A stretch of DNA of 64,000 nucleotides from Zhengella sp020637775 (GTDB lineage Bacteria > Pseudomonadota > Alphaproteobacteria > Rhizobiales > Rhizobiaceae). The position numbers were made by a program, and so were the translations under genes. The stretch spans positions 434,001 to 498,000 of the forward strand of contig NZ_JAWKWO010000001.1 in the NCBI RefSeq assembly GCF_041397485.1, given 5' to 3'. The stretch's first letter is position 1; every line of letters starts with the position of its first letter. Positions 1-7,533 of the stretch are shown here, one piece after another. The notes under the pieces are model-generated. The model made no database searches, was not told the origin of the DNA, and saw only the letters and a list, made by a program, of their open reading frames with translations.

Positions 1-1
1 T

Positions 2-538
2 GCCGCCTATATCGGCTGGCAGATCCACATGGCGCGGGCCCGCAGGGAACCGCAAGACGACTATCACGAGGAAATCGGCGAGGCACCGCATGACAAGTAC
101 CGGATCGGGCTTTCCATTGTCGGCGGCCTGATCGGCCTGCCGGTGGGTGCGCAACTCACCGTCATGGGCGCCAGCGACATTGCCCGCGCCTTCGGCGTTT
201 CGGACGAGGCGATCGGCCTGACCATCGTCGCCGTCGGCACGTCGCTGCCGGAACTGGCAACCACGCTGACCGCGGTGCTGCGCGGCTCAACGGCTGTCGC
301 CATGGGCAATGTGGTCGGCTCCAACCTGTTCAACATCATGTGCATCCTGGGGATCACCGGCATGATCGTGCCGCTGTCCGTGTCGGATCGCATCATCGCC
401 ATCGACAATTGGGTCATGGCTGCGACGACGCTGATCCTCGCCCTGCTGGCCTATGCCCGCATGTCGGCCGGCCGGATCATCGGGGTAGTCATGGTGCTTG
501 CCTATGCCGCCTATACATGGTCGATTTTCATCAGTTGA
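2..538 (+). CDS. Calcium/sodium antiporter, C-terminal part (5' end outside window)
   Basis: This is the C-terminal half of a CaCA-family cation exchanger, an inner-membrane protein that swaps Ca2+ against Na+ or H+. The reading frame is open from the window edge, so the start lies upstream. The second alpha-repeat is clear: GTSLPELATT followed by GNVVGSNLFN, which holds the acidic and polar residues that bind the ion in this family. About four further hydrophobic helices follow. The polar stretch near the left edge (RARREPQDDYHEE) fits the cytoplasmic loop between the two halves. Family assignment is firm; the ion preference is inferred from the family only. Confidence 0.9.
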   Translation, partial: AAYIGWQIHMARARREPQDDYHEEIGEAPHDKYRIGLSIVGGLIGLPVGAQLTVMGASDIARAFGVSDEAIGLTIVAVGTSLPELATTLTAVLRGSTAVAMGNVVGSNLFNIMCILGITGMIVPLSVSDRIIAIDNWVMAATTLILALLAYARMSAGRIIGVVMVLAYAAYTWSIFIS

Positions 539-549
539 GGACAGGCATC

Positions 550-1311
550 ATGGAGCAGCGGGGAACGGCACTCGTCACCGGCGGATCGCGGCGCATCGGC
601 GCGGCCATCGCGCGCGACCTGGCCGCGCACGGGTTTGCGGTCGCCGTCCACTACAACAGCTCGCCGGGTGACGCGGAGGCGCTGGCCGAGGCGATCCGGT
701 CGCAGGGCGGGCAAGCCGCCGCCATTGGCGCCGATCTCGAAGATGCGGGCGCAGCGGCGGGACTGGTGGCAAAGGCCGAGGCGGCGCTCGGCCCGGTGAC
801 GCTGGCAGTCAACAACGCGTCGGTCTTCCAGGACGATTGCGTGACCGATTTCGACCTCGACCAGTTCGAACGGCATTTCGCGGTTCACCTGAAAGCGCCA
901 TCGCTCATCGCCCGTGCCATGGGCGAACGGCTTCCGGACGGCGCGGAAGGGCTCATCGTCAACATGATCGACCAGCGCGTGCTTTCGCTGACGCCGCGCT
1001 TCTATTCCTACACGCTGTCGAAATCGGCGCTGTGGACAGCCACGCGCACCATGGCGCAGGCGCTGGCGCCGCGCATCCGGGTCAATGCCATCGGTCCCGG
1101 ACCGACCCTGCCGAACGAGCGGCAGAGCCAGGCTGACTTCGACCGCCAGGTCGACGGGCTGATCCTGAAACGCGGCCCTGCGCTGGAGGAGTTTGGTGCG
1201 ACCATCCGCTGGATGTGGGAAACCCCTTCGGTGACAGGCCAGATCGTGGCGCTGGACGGTGGCCAGCACCTGGCTTGGGAAACGCCTGATGTGGCGGGAA
1301 TCGCGGAATGA
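550..1311 (+). CDS. SDR family oxidoreductase, pteridine reductase/FolM-like
   Basis: A 253-residue short-chain dehydrogenase. The N-terminal nucleotide motif is TGGSRRIG (10-17); the RR pair suggests NADPH. The catalytic tetrad is not the usual Ser-Tyr-Lys: the Ser position holds Asp141 (VNMIDQRV), with Tyr154 and Lys158 (YTLSK). The Asp-Tyr spacing of 13 and Tyr-Lys spacing of 4 match protozoan pteridine reductase PTR1 (Asp181-Tyr194-Lys198) and resemble FolM dihydromonapterin reductase. The C-terminal DGGQHL cofactor loop is present. The start at 550 was chosen because an in-frame upstream extension would overlap the antiporter. The gene overlaps uvrC by four bases (ATGA), so the two are probably co-transcribed. 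Pterin reduction is an inference. Confidence 0.88.
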   Translation: MEQRGTALVTGGSRRIGAAIARDLAAHGFAVAVHYNSSPGDAEALAEAIRSQGGQAAAIGADLEDAGAAAGLVAKAEAALGPVTLAVNNASVFQDDCVTDFDLDQFERHFAVHLKAPSLIARAMGERLPDGAEGLIVNMIDQRVLSLTPRFYSYTLSKSALWTATRTMAQALAPRIRVNAIGPGPTLPNERQSQADFDRQVDGLILKRGPALEEFGATIRWMWETPSVTGQIVALDGGQHLAWETPDVAGIAE

Positions 1312-3386
1312 CCGGCGGGCGCAAGGCCGCCGGAATGGACGACATTGCCGGTTTCGATCCGCGGCTGGACGCGGAGACTGACGACCTTGCCGACGAGGCC
1401 GAGCCCATGGCGGATGCCGGCGACGGCGCGGCCGCCCTGCTTTCGGCCATCGAATGGTCCGATTCGCATGTGGAATTGCAGGGGGCGACAGGGGCCGAGG
1501 CGATCCAGCTTTACGTGAAGCATCTGCCCAACAGTCCCGGCGTCTACCGGATGATGAATGCGGCCGGGGACGTGCTCTATGTCGGCAAGGCACGCAGCCT
1601 CAAGAAGCGCGTCTCCAACTATGCGCAGGGGCGCGGCCATTCCAACCGCATCACGCGGATGATCGCCGAGACCGCGACGATGGAGTTCATCGTCACGCGC
1701 ACCGAAACCGAAGCGCTGCTGCTGGAAGCCAATCTGATCAAGCGGTTGCGGCCGCGCTTCAACGTGCTGCTGCGCGACGACAAGTCGTTTCCCTATATCG
1801 TGCTGACGAAGAACCACGCCTCGCCCGGCATCTTCAAGCATCGCGGCGCCCGCTCGCGCGCGGCCGACTATTTCGGCCCGTTTGCTTCCGCCGGCGCCGT
1901 GGGGCGCACCATCAATGCACTGCAGCGGGCCTTCCTGCTGCGAACCTGCTCCGATTCGGTGTTCGACAGCCGCACGCGGCCCTGCCTGCTCTACCAGATC
2001 AAGCGTTGTGCCGGGCCATGCACGGGCGAGATCGGCGAGGCCGACTACCTGCGGCTTGTGGCCGAGGCCAAGGCCTTCCTTTCCGGCAAGTCGCAGACGG
2101 TGAAGGCGCAGATGGCCGGGGCGATGCAACAGGCGGCCGAGGACCTCGATTTCGAACGCGCCGCGATCTATCGCGACCGCCTGTCTGCGCTGTCCCATGT
2201 GCAGAGCCACCAGGGCATCAACGCGCAGAACACGGAAGAAGCGGACATATTCGCCATCCACCAGGACGGCGGGCAGACCTGCGTGGAGGTCTTCTTCTTC
2301 CGAACCGGACAGAACTGGGGCAACCGCGCCTATTTCCCGAAGGCGGACCCGGCGCTGGAAGCCGCGGAAGTGCTGGGCGCCTTCCTTGCGCAATTCTACG
2401 ACGACAAGCCCTTGCCGCGGCTGATCCTGCTGTCGGAGGCAGTGGAGGAGCAGGCGCTGCTGGCCGAAGCGCTGACGGCGAAAGCCGGGCACCGTGTGCA
2501 GGTGAGCGTGCCGCAGCGCGGCGAAAAGAAGGATCTGGTCGATCACGCGGTGCAGAATGCGCGCGAGGCGCTGGGACGGCGGCTGGCCGAGACATCCTCC
2601 CAGGCGCGCCTGCTGAAGGGGCTGGCGGAGACGTTCAGCCTGCCGTCGGTGCCGCGCCGCATCGAGGTTTACGACAATTCCCACATCATGGGCACCAATG
2701 CCGTGGGCGGCATGATCGTGGCCGGGCCGGAAGGCTTCGTGAAGAACCAGTACCGCAAGTTCAACATCAAGGACGAGGAACTGACGCCGGGCGACGATTT
2801 CGGCATGATGCGCGAGGTGATGCGCCGGCGCTTTTCCCGGCTGGTCAAGGAACACGGCATTCCCGACCGCGCCGCCGAGGCCGCCGCCAGCAATCCGGGC
2901 GGCGAAGCGGACGAGGATGCAGCCTTCCCTGCCTGGCCCGATCTGATCCTGATCGACGGCGGCAAGGGCCAGATGAGCGCCGTGCGCGCCATTCTCGAAG
3001 ACCTGGGCGTGGCGCAGGCGGTGACCGCCATCGGCGTGGCCAAGGGGGCGGACCGCGATGCCGGGCGCGAACGTTTCCACATGGAAGGCAAGCCGGATTT
3101 CTCGCTGCCGCCCCGCGATCCCGTGCTGTATTTCGTGCAGCGCCTTCGCGACGAGGCGCACCGCTTCGCCATCGGCTCGCACCGGGCGCGGCGCAAGAAG
3201 GAAATGGTGAAGAACCCGCTCGACGAGATCGCCGGTATCGGCCCGGCGCGCAAGCGCGCCCTGCTGCACCATTTCGGCACCGCCAAGGCGGTCTCGCGCG
3301 CCGCTCTGGAAGACCTGATGGCCGTGGACGGCATTTCGGAACAGACGGCGCAGACAATCTACAACCATTTTCACGAAAAAGGCTGA
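1308..3386 (+). CDS. uvrC: Excinuclease ABC subunit C
   Basis: The dual-incision nuclease of nucleotide excision repair, which acts with UvrA and UvrB on damaged DNA. The 692-residue protein has a poorly conserved N-terminal extension of about 70 residues, then the GIY-YIG domain (GVY 78-80, YVG 91-93) for the 3' incision. A UVR helical hairpin lies at about 262-295 (UvrB contact), then an RNase-H-like endonuclease domain containing EVYDNSHIMG for the 5' incision, and a C-terminal helix-hairpin-helix pair (GIGPARKRALL). It is longer than the 610 residues of E. coli UvrC, mainly at the N-terminus, so a later start is possible. It overlaps the SDR upstream and precedes pgsA, an order common in rhizobia. 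Confidence 0.97.
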   Translation: MTGGRKAAGMDDIAGFDPRLDAETDDLADEAEPMADAGDGAAALLSAIEWSDSHVELQGATGAEAIQLYVKHLPNSPGVYRMMNAAGDVLYVGKARSLKKRVSNYAQGRGHSNRITRMIAETATMEFIVTRTETEALLLEANLIKRLRPRFNVLLRDDKSFPYIVLTKNHASPGIFKHRGARSRAADYFGPFASAGAVGRTINALQRAFLLRTCSDSVFDSRTRPCLLYQIKRCAGPCTGEIGEADYLRLVAEAKAFLSGKSQTVKAQMAGAMQQAAEDLDFERAAIYRDRLSALSHVQSHQGINAQNTEEADIFAIHQDGGQTCVEVFFFRTGQNWGNRAYFPKADPALEAAEVLGAFLAQFYDDKPLPRLILLSEAVEEQALLAEALTAKAGHRVQVSVPQRGEKKDLVDHAVQNAREALGRRLAETSSQARLLKGLAETFSLPSVPRRIEVYDNSHIMGTNAVGGMIVAGPEGFVKNQYRKFNIKDEELTPGDDFGMMREVMRRRFSRLVKEHGIPDRAAEAAASNPGGEADEDAAFPAWPDLILIDGGKGQMSAVRAILEDLGVAQAVTAIGVAKGADRDAGRERFHMEGKPDFSLPPRDPVLYFVQRLRDEAHRFAIGSHRARRKKEMVKNPLDEIAGIGPARKRALLHHFGTAKAVSRAALEDLMAVDGISEQTAQTIYNHFHEKG

Positions 3387-3485
3387 TCCGGCCGGCAACC
3401 AGCCAGGGAAGCGTCGCAAACGCGGTTGACCGGCGGGCCCTCCTTCTGGTTTGACTGTCGCGGCTCAAGACTGGAAACTGGCTTC

Positions 3486-4076
3486 ATGGCATCGCGCGCG
3501 TTCTCCCTTCCGAACATATTGACCTACGGCCGGATCCTGGCCGTGCCGGCCATTGTCCTGTGTTTCTTCATCGAGGGCCGGCTGCAATCGAGCGACTTCG
3601 CCCGCTGGGCAGCCTTCGCCATTTTCGCAGCGGCCTCGATCACCGACTTCTTCGACGGCTACCTGGCGCGCGCCTGGAAGCAGACATCCAATATCGGCCG
3701 CATGCTCGACCCGATCGCCGACAAGCTTCTGGTGGCAACATGCCTGCTGCTGCTTGCCGCCGATACCGACAAGACCATTGCCGGCTGGTCGCTCTGGGCG
3801 GCCATCATCATCCTGTGCCGCGAAATCCTGGTCTCGGGCCTGCGCGAATATCTGGCGGAACTGAAGGTTTCCGTGCCGGTCACGACGCTGGCCAAGTGGA
3901 AGACCACGATCCAGCTTCTCGCCATCGGCTTCCTGCTGGCGGGTCCGGCGGGCGACAAGGTTCTGCCCTACACGACCGAGACAGGCCTTGCCCTTCTCTG
4001 GATATCGGCCATCGTCACACTTTACACCGGCTACGACTATTTCCGGGCCGGCCTGAAACACATGATCGACGATTGA
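3486..4076 (+). CDS. pgsA: CDP-diacylglycerol--glycerol-3-phosphate 3-phosphatidyltransferase
   Basis: It makes phosphatidylglycerophosphate from CDP-diacylglycerol and glycerol 3-phosphate, the committed step to phosphatidylglycerol and cardiolipin, in the inner membrane. The CDP-alcohol phosphatidyltransferase signature is complete: Asp57-Gly58, Ala61-Arg62, Gly71, Asp75 and Asp79 (DGYLAR followed by GRMLDPIAD). The 196-residue length and several hydrophobic helices fit PgsA rather than the larger phosphatidylserine synthase, which is a separate gene at 43731-44567. The start (MASRAFSLPN) is taken over an in-frame site 60 bases upstream because the conserved family N-terminus begins here. 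Confidence 0.95.
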   Translation: MASRAFSLPNILTYGRILAVPAIVLCFFIEGRLQSSDFARWAAFAIFAAASITDFFDGYLARAWKQTSNIGRMLDPIADKLLVATCLLLLAADTDKTIAGWSLWAAIIILCREILVSGLREYLAELKVSVPVTTLAKWKTTIQLLAIGFLLAGPAGDKVLPYTTETGLALLWISAIVTLYTGYDYFRAGLKHMIDD

Positions 4077-4106
4077 GACAACCCGAACGGCGGAGGACCA
4101 GCAGCC

Positions 4107-4358
4107 ATGAGATTCGTCTATTTCGCCTGGGTGCGCGAACGCATCGGCAAGGAGAGCGAGGATATCGACCTGCCGGCGGAGGTCGTCACGGTGCGCGATC
4201 TGCTCGACTGGCTGAAGACGCGCGGGCCGGAATATGCCGGAGCGCTGGAACATTCCGATGCCATACGCGTGGCGCTGGACATGGAGCACGTGCACCATTC
4301 GGAGAAAATCGGCACGCCCTTCGAGATCGCGCTGTTCCCGCCGATGACCGGAGGCTGA
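4107..4358 (+). CDS. moaD: Molybdopterin synthase small subunit, sulfur carrier
   Basis: An 83-residue ubiquitin-fold protein that carries sulfur as a C-terminal thiocarboxylate for molybdopterin synthesis. It ends in PPMTGG: the terminal Gly-Gly is the residue pair adenylated by MoeB and thiolated. The N-terminal strand (MRFVYFAWVRERIG) is typical. It lies four bases upstream of moaE, so both subunits of the synthase are made together. Confidence 0.95.
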   Translation: MRFVYFAWVRERIGKESEDIDLPAEVVTVRDLLDWLKTRGPEYAGALEHSDAIRVALDMEHVHHSEKIGTPFEIALFPPMTGG

Positions 4359-4362
4359 CGCC

Positions 4363-4833
4363 ATGGCTGGCGCAGTTGAGCCGCTGGTGCGCATCCAGCG
4401 GGAGGATTTCGACATTCAGTCGGAAGTTGCTCGCCTGGCAGCGGGGCTCGGAGACGTGGGTGCCGTCGTCACCTTTACCGGTTATTGCCGAGACGAGGCC
4501 GGCAAGCTTTCCGCGCTGGAACTGGAGCATTATCCGGGCATGGCCGAAGCCGAGATCGCGCGCATCGCGGCGCAGGCCATCGAACGCTGGCCGCTGACCG
4601 GCCTGACCGCCATTCACAGGTTCGGCAGGATCGAGCCGGGCGGGCAGATCGTGCTTGTTGTCGCCGCATCGGCGCACCGCCAGGCAGCCTTCGATGCGGC
4701 CTCCTTCCTGATGGACTACCTGAAGACGCGGGCGCCTTTCTGGAAGAAGGAGCATCTGGCCGACGGATCGTCGGGGCATTGGGTGGACGCCAAGGAGGCC
4801 GATGACGCGGCCGCACGGCGCTGGGACGCCTGA
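4363..4833 (+). CDS. moaE: Molybdopterin synthase catalytic subunit
   Basis: The large subunit of molybdopterin synthase, which converts cyclic pyranopterin monophosphate to molybdopterin using sulfur from MoaD. The 156-residue protein has the family core VVTFTGYCRD near residue 40 and the active-site segment LKTRAPFWKKE with the conserved lysines. It follows moaD directly and converges on the hemolysin III gene with an eight-base gap; no hairpin terminator is visible between them. Confidence 0.95.
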   Translation: MAGAVEPLVRIQREDFDIQSEVARLAAGLGDVGAVVTFTGYCRDEAGKLSALELEHYPGMAEAEIARIAAQAIERWPLTGLTAIHRFGRIEPGGQIVLVVAASAHRQAAFDAASFLMDYLKTRAPFWKKEHLADGSSGHWVDAKEADDAAARRWDA

Positions 4834-4841
4834 TATCCTGT

Positions 4842-5498
4842 TCAGGCCGTGAGCACACCGAGCGTGAAGGAGGCGTGCGAAACGGCGGTGAAATGGCAGG
4901 TTGCGGCCGCGGCGACGAAGCCGTGCCAGATGGCATTCTGGTAGGCCAGCGAATGCCAGACATGGAACACCAGTCCAGCCGTGTACAGCAGGCCGCCGGC
5001 GATGATCAGCACCGCATCCACCGTCGGCAGGGTCTGCATCATGGGCCAGACCAGCGCGACGCTGGCCCATCCCAGCCCGAGATAAAGCGGGATCGTGTAG
5101 CGGTCGCGATGCATACGGCCGAACATCTTGAGCGCAACGCCGGCCAGAGCGGCCAGCCAGATGAGCGCCAGCATGGTATGCGAAAAGACAGAGCCGATCA
5201 GCACCGTCAGCGGCGTGTAGGTGCCGGCAATCTTCAGAAAGATGGCAGCCTGGTCGAACCGGCGCAGCAGCGGCTTGAGCGGCGGATGCGGAATGAGATT
5301 GTAGGCCATGGAAAAGGCGAACATGGCGACCAGCGTGACCGCATAGACGGTGAGCGCCAGCCGGATGCCCGGCTCCAGGTAGATCGTTGCCAGCGCCAGC
5401 ACCGCGCCGCCCGCAGCCAGACTGGCGGCGATGGCCACTCCGTGCACGATGCCGTCAGCGAGGATCTCGCGGGCCGTATATTCCCTGTGATCGAACAC
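4842..5498 (-). CDS. Hemolysin III (PAQR-like) family membrane protein
   Basis: A 218-residue protein with about seven hydrophobic helices in the hemolysin III/YqfA family, which is related to PAQR receptors. Histidines typical of the metal site are seen in the first helix (GIVHGVA) and in the C-terminal region (HVWHSLAYQ, WHGFV). Despite the name, most family members have no shown haemolytic activity; links to membrane lipid homeostasis are reported. The gene is alone, on the minus strand, downstream of the ndk terminator. Confidence 0.88.
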   Translation of the reverse strand: MFDHREYTAREILADGIVHGVAIAASLAAGGAVLALATIYLEPGIRLALTVYAVTLVAMFAFSMAYNLIPHPPLKPLLRRFDQAAIFLKIAGTYTPLTVLIGSVFSHTMLALIWLAALAGVALKMFGRMHRDRYTIPLYLGLGWASVALVWPMMQTLPTVDAVLIIAGGLLYTAGLVFHVWHSLAYQNAIWHGFVAAAATCHFTAVSHASFTLGVLTA

Positions 5499-5602
5499 GC
5501 CTGCCTGCCGGTCGTTGTTGGTTCCGGTTCTCTTGCCCCATGATCATGTCATAAATCAGTGAAGCAATCGTAACGCGGCGGAAAGCCGCATCCGGACAAC
5601 GA

Positions 5603-5630
5603 AAAGCCGGGCGCGGGGCCCGGCTTTCGC
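5603..5630 (-). terminator. Rho-independent terminator downstream of ndk
   Basis: A 9-bp perfect stem, AAAGCCGGG (5603-5611) with CCCGGCTTT (5619-5627), and a 7-base loop. T-rich flanks occur on both sides, so it could work in either direction. It lies about 45 bases after the ndk stop and upstream of the hemolysin III gene, separating two minus-strand units. Confidence 0.75.
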
Positions 5631-5673
5631 AGTCTCGTATCGGATGCCTGCGCAGGCAGTCCGTCACCCGTGG

Positions 5674-6096
5674 TCAGCCGACGATCTCGTTGCCGCCGAA
5701 CCAGAAGGCGATTTCCTCGGCAGCCGTTTCCGGCGCATCGGAGCCGTGGACGGAATTTTCGCCGATGGACTGGGCGAAGGCCTTGCGGATCGTGCCCTCG
5801 GCGGCATCGGCCGGGTTGGTGGCGCCCATGACTTCGCGGTTCTTGGCAATGGCGTTTTCGCCTTCCAGCACCTGCACGATGGTCGGGCCGGAGGACATGA
5901 ACTCGGTCAGTTCACCGAAGAAGGGACGCTCCTTGTGGACGGCATAGAACTGCTCGGCCTGACGGCGGCTCATCCACACGCGCTTGGAAGCGACGACGCG
6001 CAGGCCGGCATCTTCCAGCATCTTGGTGATGGCACCGGTCAGGTTGCGCTTGGTGGCGTCGGGCTTGATCATCGAAAAGGTACGTTCAATGGCCAT
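5674..6096 (-). CDS. ndk: Nucleoside diphosphate kinase
   Basis: It moves the gamma-phosphate from ATP to nucleoside diphosphates through a phospho-histidine. The 140-residue protein has the full family length. The active-site histidine is His117 in ENSVHGSD, and the N-terminal ERTFSMIKPDA and the NPADAAEGTIR loop are intact. A ribosome-binding site (GAGGA) precedes the start. A hairpin terminator follows, so this is probably a single-gene unit. Confidence 0.97.
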   Translation of the reverse strand: MAIERTFSMIKPDATKRNLTGAITKMLEDAGLRVVASKRVWMSRRQAEQFYAVHKERPFFGELTEFMSSGPTIVQVLEGENAIAKNREVMGATNPADAAEGTIRKAFAQSIGENSVHGSDAPETAAEEIAFWFGGNEIVG

Positions 6097-6219
6097 GATG
6101 GTCCTCGGATCCGTTTGTTGTCTTGAAATGGCGCGGCGCCGCGGGCGCGGCCCGCAGCGCCGGTTCGCGGGCGCTATAGCGCGTCTGGATGAAAAACGAA
6201 AGACGCCCGCAACGCCGCC

Positions 6220-6912
6220 TCAGCCGCAGGCGGGAACCTGGCGCCCAAGCCCGTCATGCAGATCGAGGCAGCGGCCGAACCAATCGGCCACCGGATCGCC
6301 TTGCGGCAGGAATTCATGCGGGCAGACCACGCGGGCCCACTGGAACGCGCCAAAGACGATGTAATCGGCAAAGAGCGGGCCGGCACCGCCGATGAAAGCC
6401 TGCTTCTTCAGCGTGGCGCGCAGCGGATCGAGCGTTTTCGTGAACGCGGCCTGCGCCTCCTCGCCGGACAGACGCAGCTCTTCCAGCGGCTTGCCGAACT
6501 TGCCCTCGCGGTCGGCGCGGAACCATTCCCGGTCTTCCGGCGACAGGCAGTCGTGAATGTCCATGATGGCGACGCGCACAAGCTGCGGGTGGATGACCCA
6601 TTGCGTCCAGCTTTCGACGAAGCGCGCGGTTGCGCGGCCTCCCTCCCCGCCGAACAGGCTCGGCCTGTCCGGATAGGCGTCTTCAAGATACTCGGCGATG
6701 GCGAAACTGTCCGCCACCACCTTGCCGCCGTCATTGATGACCGGCACCGTCTTCGATGCCCCGCCCTCGATTTTCGCCACTTCGGGAAAACGGGTCGGCA
6801 CGCGGGTGAAATCCAGGCCCTTGTGGGCCAGCGACATCGCCGTCTTCCAGCAATGGGGGCTGAACGGGCGGGCGGCATCGGCGCCGACGAGATCGTAAAG
6901 CTGAATGGTCAC
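6220..6912 (-). CDS. Glutathione S-transferase family protein, LigE-like
   Basis: A 230-residue GST-fold protein. The N-terminal thioredoxin-like domain starts LYDLVGADAARPFSPHCW and includes the cis-Pro motif TVPVI (about 56-60) and the glutathione-contact segment ADSFAIAEYL. The opening LYDL and SPHCWKT resemble LigE-type beta-etherases and their many environmental relatives more than classical Beta or Theta GSTs. The substrate is unknown. It is divergent from the DinB gene, with an inverted repeat between them. Confidence 0.85.
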   Translation of the reverse strand: MTIQLYDLVGADAARPFSPHCWKTAMSLAHKGLDFTRVPTRFPEVAKIEGGASKTVPVINDGGKVVADSFAIAEYLEDAYPDRPSLFGGEGGRATARFVESWTQWVIHPQLVRVAIMDIHDCLSPEDREWFRADREGKFGKPLEELRLSGEEAQAAFTKTLDPLRATLKKQAFIGGAGPLFADYIVFGAFQWARVVCPHEFLPQGDPVADWFGRCLDLHDGLGRQVPACG

Positions 6913-6937
6913 TGTTCTGTCCCTCGCAATTCGTTAT

Positions 6938-6958
6938 TGTGGCGACACTATTGCCACA
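6938..6958. promoter_or_regulatory. Inverted repeat between the GST and DinB genes
   Basis: TGTGGC (6938-6943) and GCCACA (6953-6958) form a perfect 6-bp inverted repeat with a 9-base AT-rich centre. It sits in the 63-bp divergent intergenic region, where a regulator could control both genes. No convincing -35/-10 pair was found, so its role is only suggested by position and symmetry. Confidence 0.35.
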
Positions 6959-6975
6959 GGCGGGGGACAAGGAAA

Positions 6976-7494
6976 GTGGACGCCAGACAAAATTTCCAGA
7001 TGTTCGCGCATTACAATGCCTGGGCGAACGGGCGGCTCTACGATGCGGCCGGCGCGCTGGACGATGCGGCCTGGCGGCGCGATTGTGGCGCCTTCTTCAA
7101 GTCGATGATGGGCACGCTGAACCATATCCTCGTCGGCGACCGCGTCTGGATGAAGCGATTCACCGGCGAAGGCACCAATCCGCCTTCGCTGGACACGATC
7201 CTCTACGAAGACCTTGCCAGCCTGCGGGCCGCGCGTGAAGCCGAGGACCGGCGCATCCTCGCCTTCATCGACGGGCTGGACGACGCGGCGGTGGCCGGGC
7301 GTTTCACCTATACGACCATGACGGACCTCAGGACGGTCAGCCAGCGGCTTGCACCGGCGCTCAGCCATTTCTTCAATCACCAAACACATCATCGCGGGCA
7401 GGCGCACATGATCCTTTCGGTTCTGGGCGAGACGCCGCCGGGACTCGACCTGATCCAGTTCCACCGCGCGCCGGAAGGCAGGCGCTTCGCCTGA
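6976..7494 (+). CDS. DinB family protein
   Basis: A 172-residue four-helix-bundle protein of the DinB/YfiT superfamily. Putative metal-binding histidines are in MGTLNHILVGDRVW and in the C-terminal NHQTHHRGQ. The start is taken as GTG at 6976 (VDARQNFQMFAHYNAW), because family members usually begin a few residues before this aromatic motif; an ATG at 7000 is the alternative. Family members are thiol-dependent metalloenzymes or of unknown function. This member has no context that narrows the role. Confidence 0.85.
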   Translation: MDARQNFQMFAHYNAWANGRLYDAAGALDDAAWRRDCGAFFKSMMGTLNHILVGDRVWMKRFTGEGTNPPSLDTILYEDLASLRAAREAEDRRILAFIDGLDDAAVAGRFTYTTMTDLRTVSQRLAPALSHFFNHQTHHRGQAHMILSVLGETPPGLDLIQFHRAPEGRRFA

Positions 7495-7533
7495 CCCCTT
7501 GCGCCGCTCCCCCGCATCGGTCAAAAGCGGGCC

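Noticed and set aside
1008..3419. An 803-codon open frame antisense to uvrC
   Set aside because: High GC keeps antisense frames open; no family-like motif, no start signal, and uvrC is certain.
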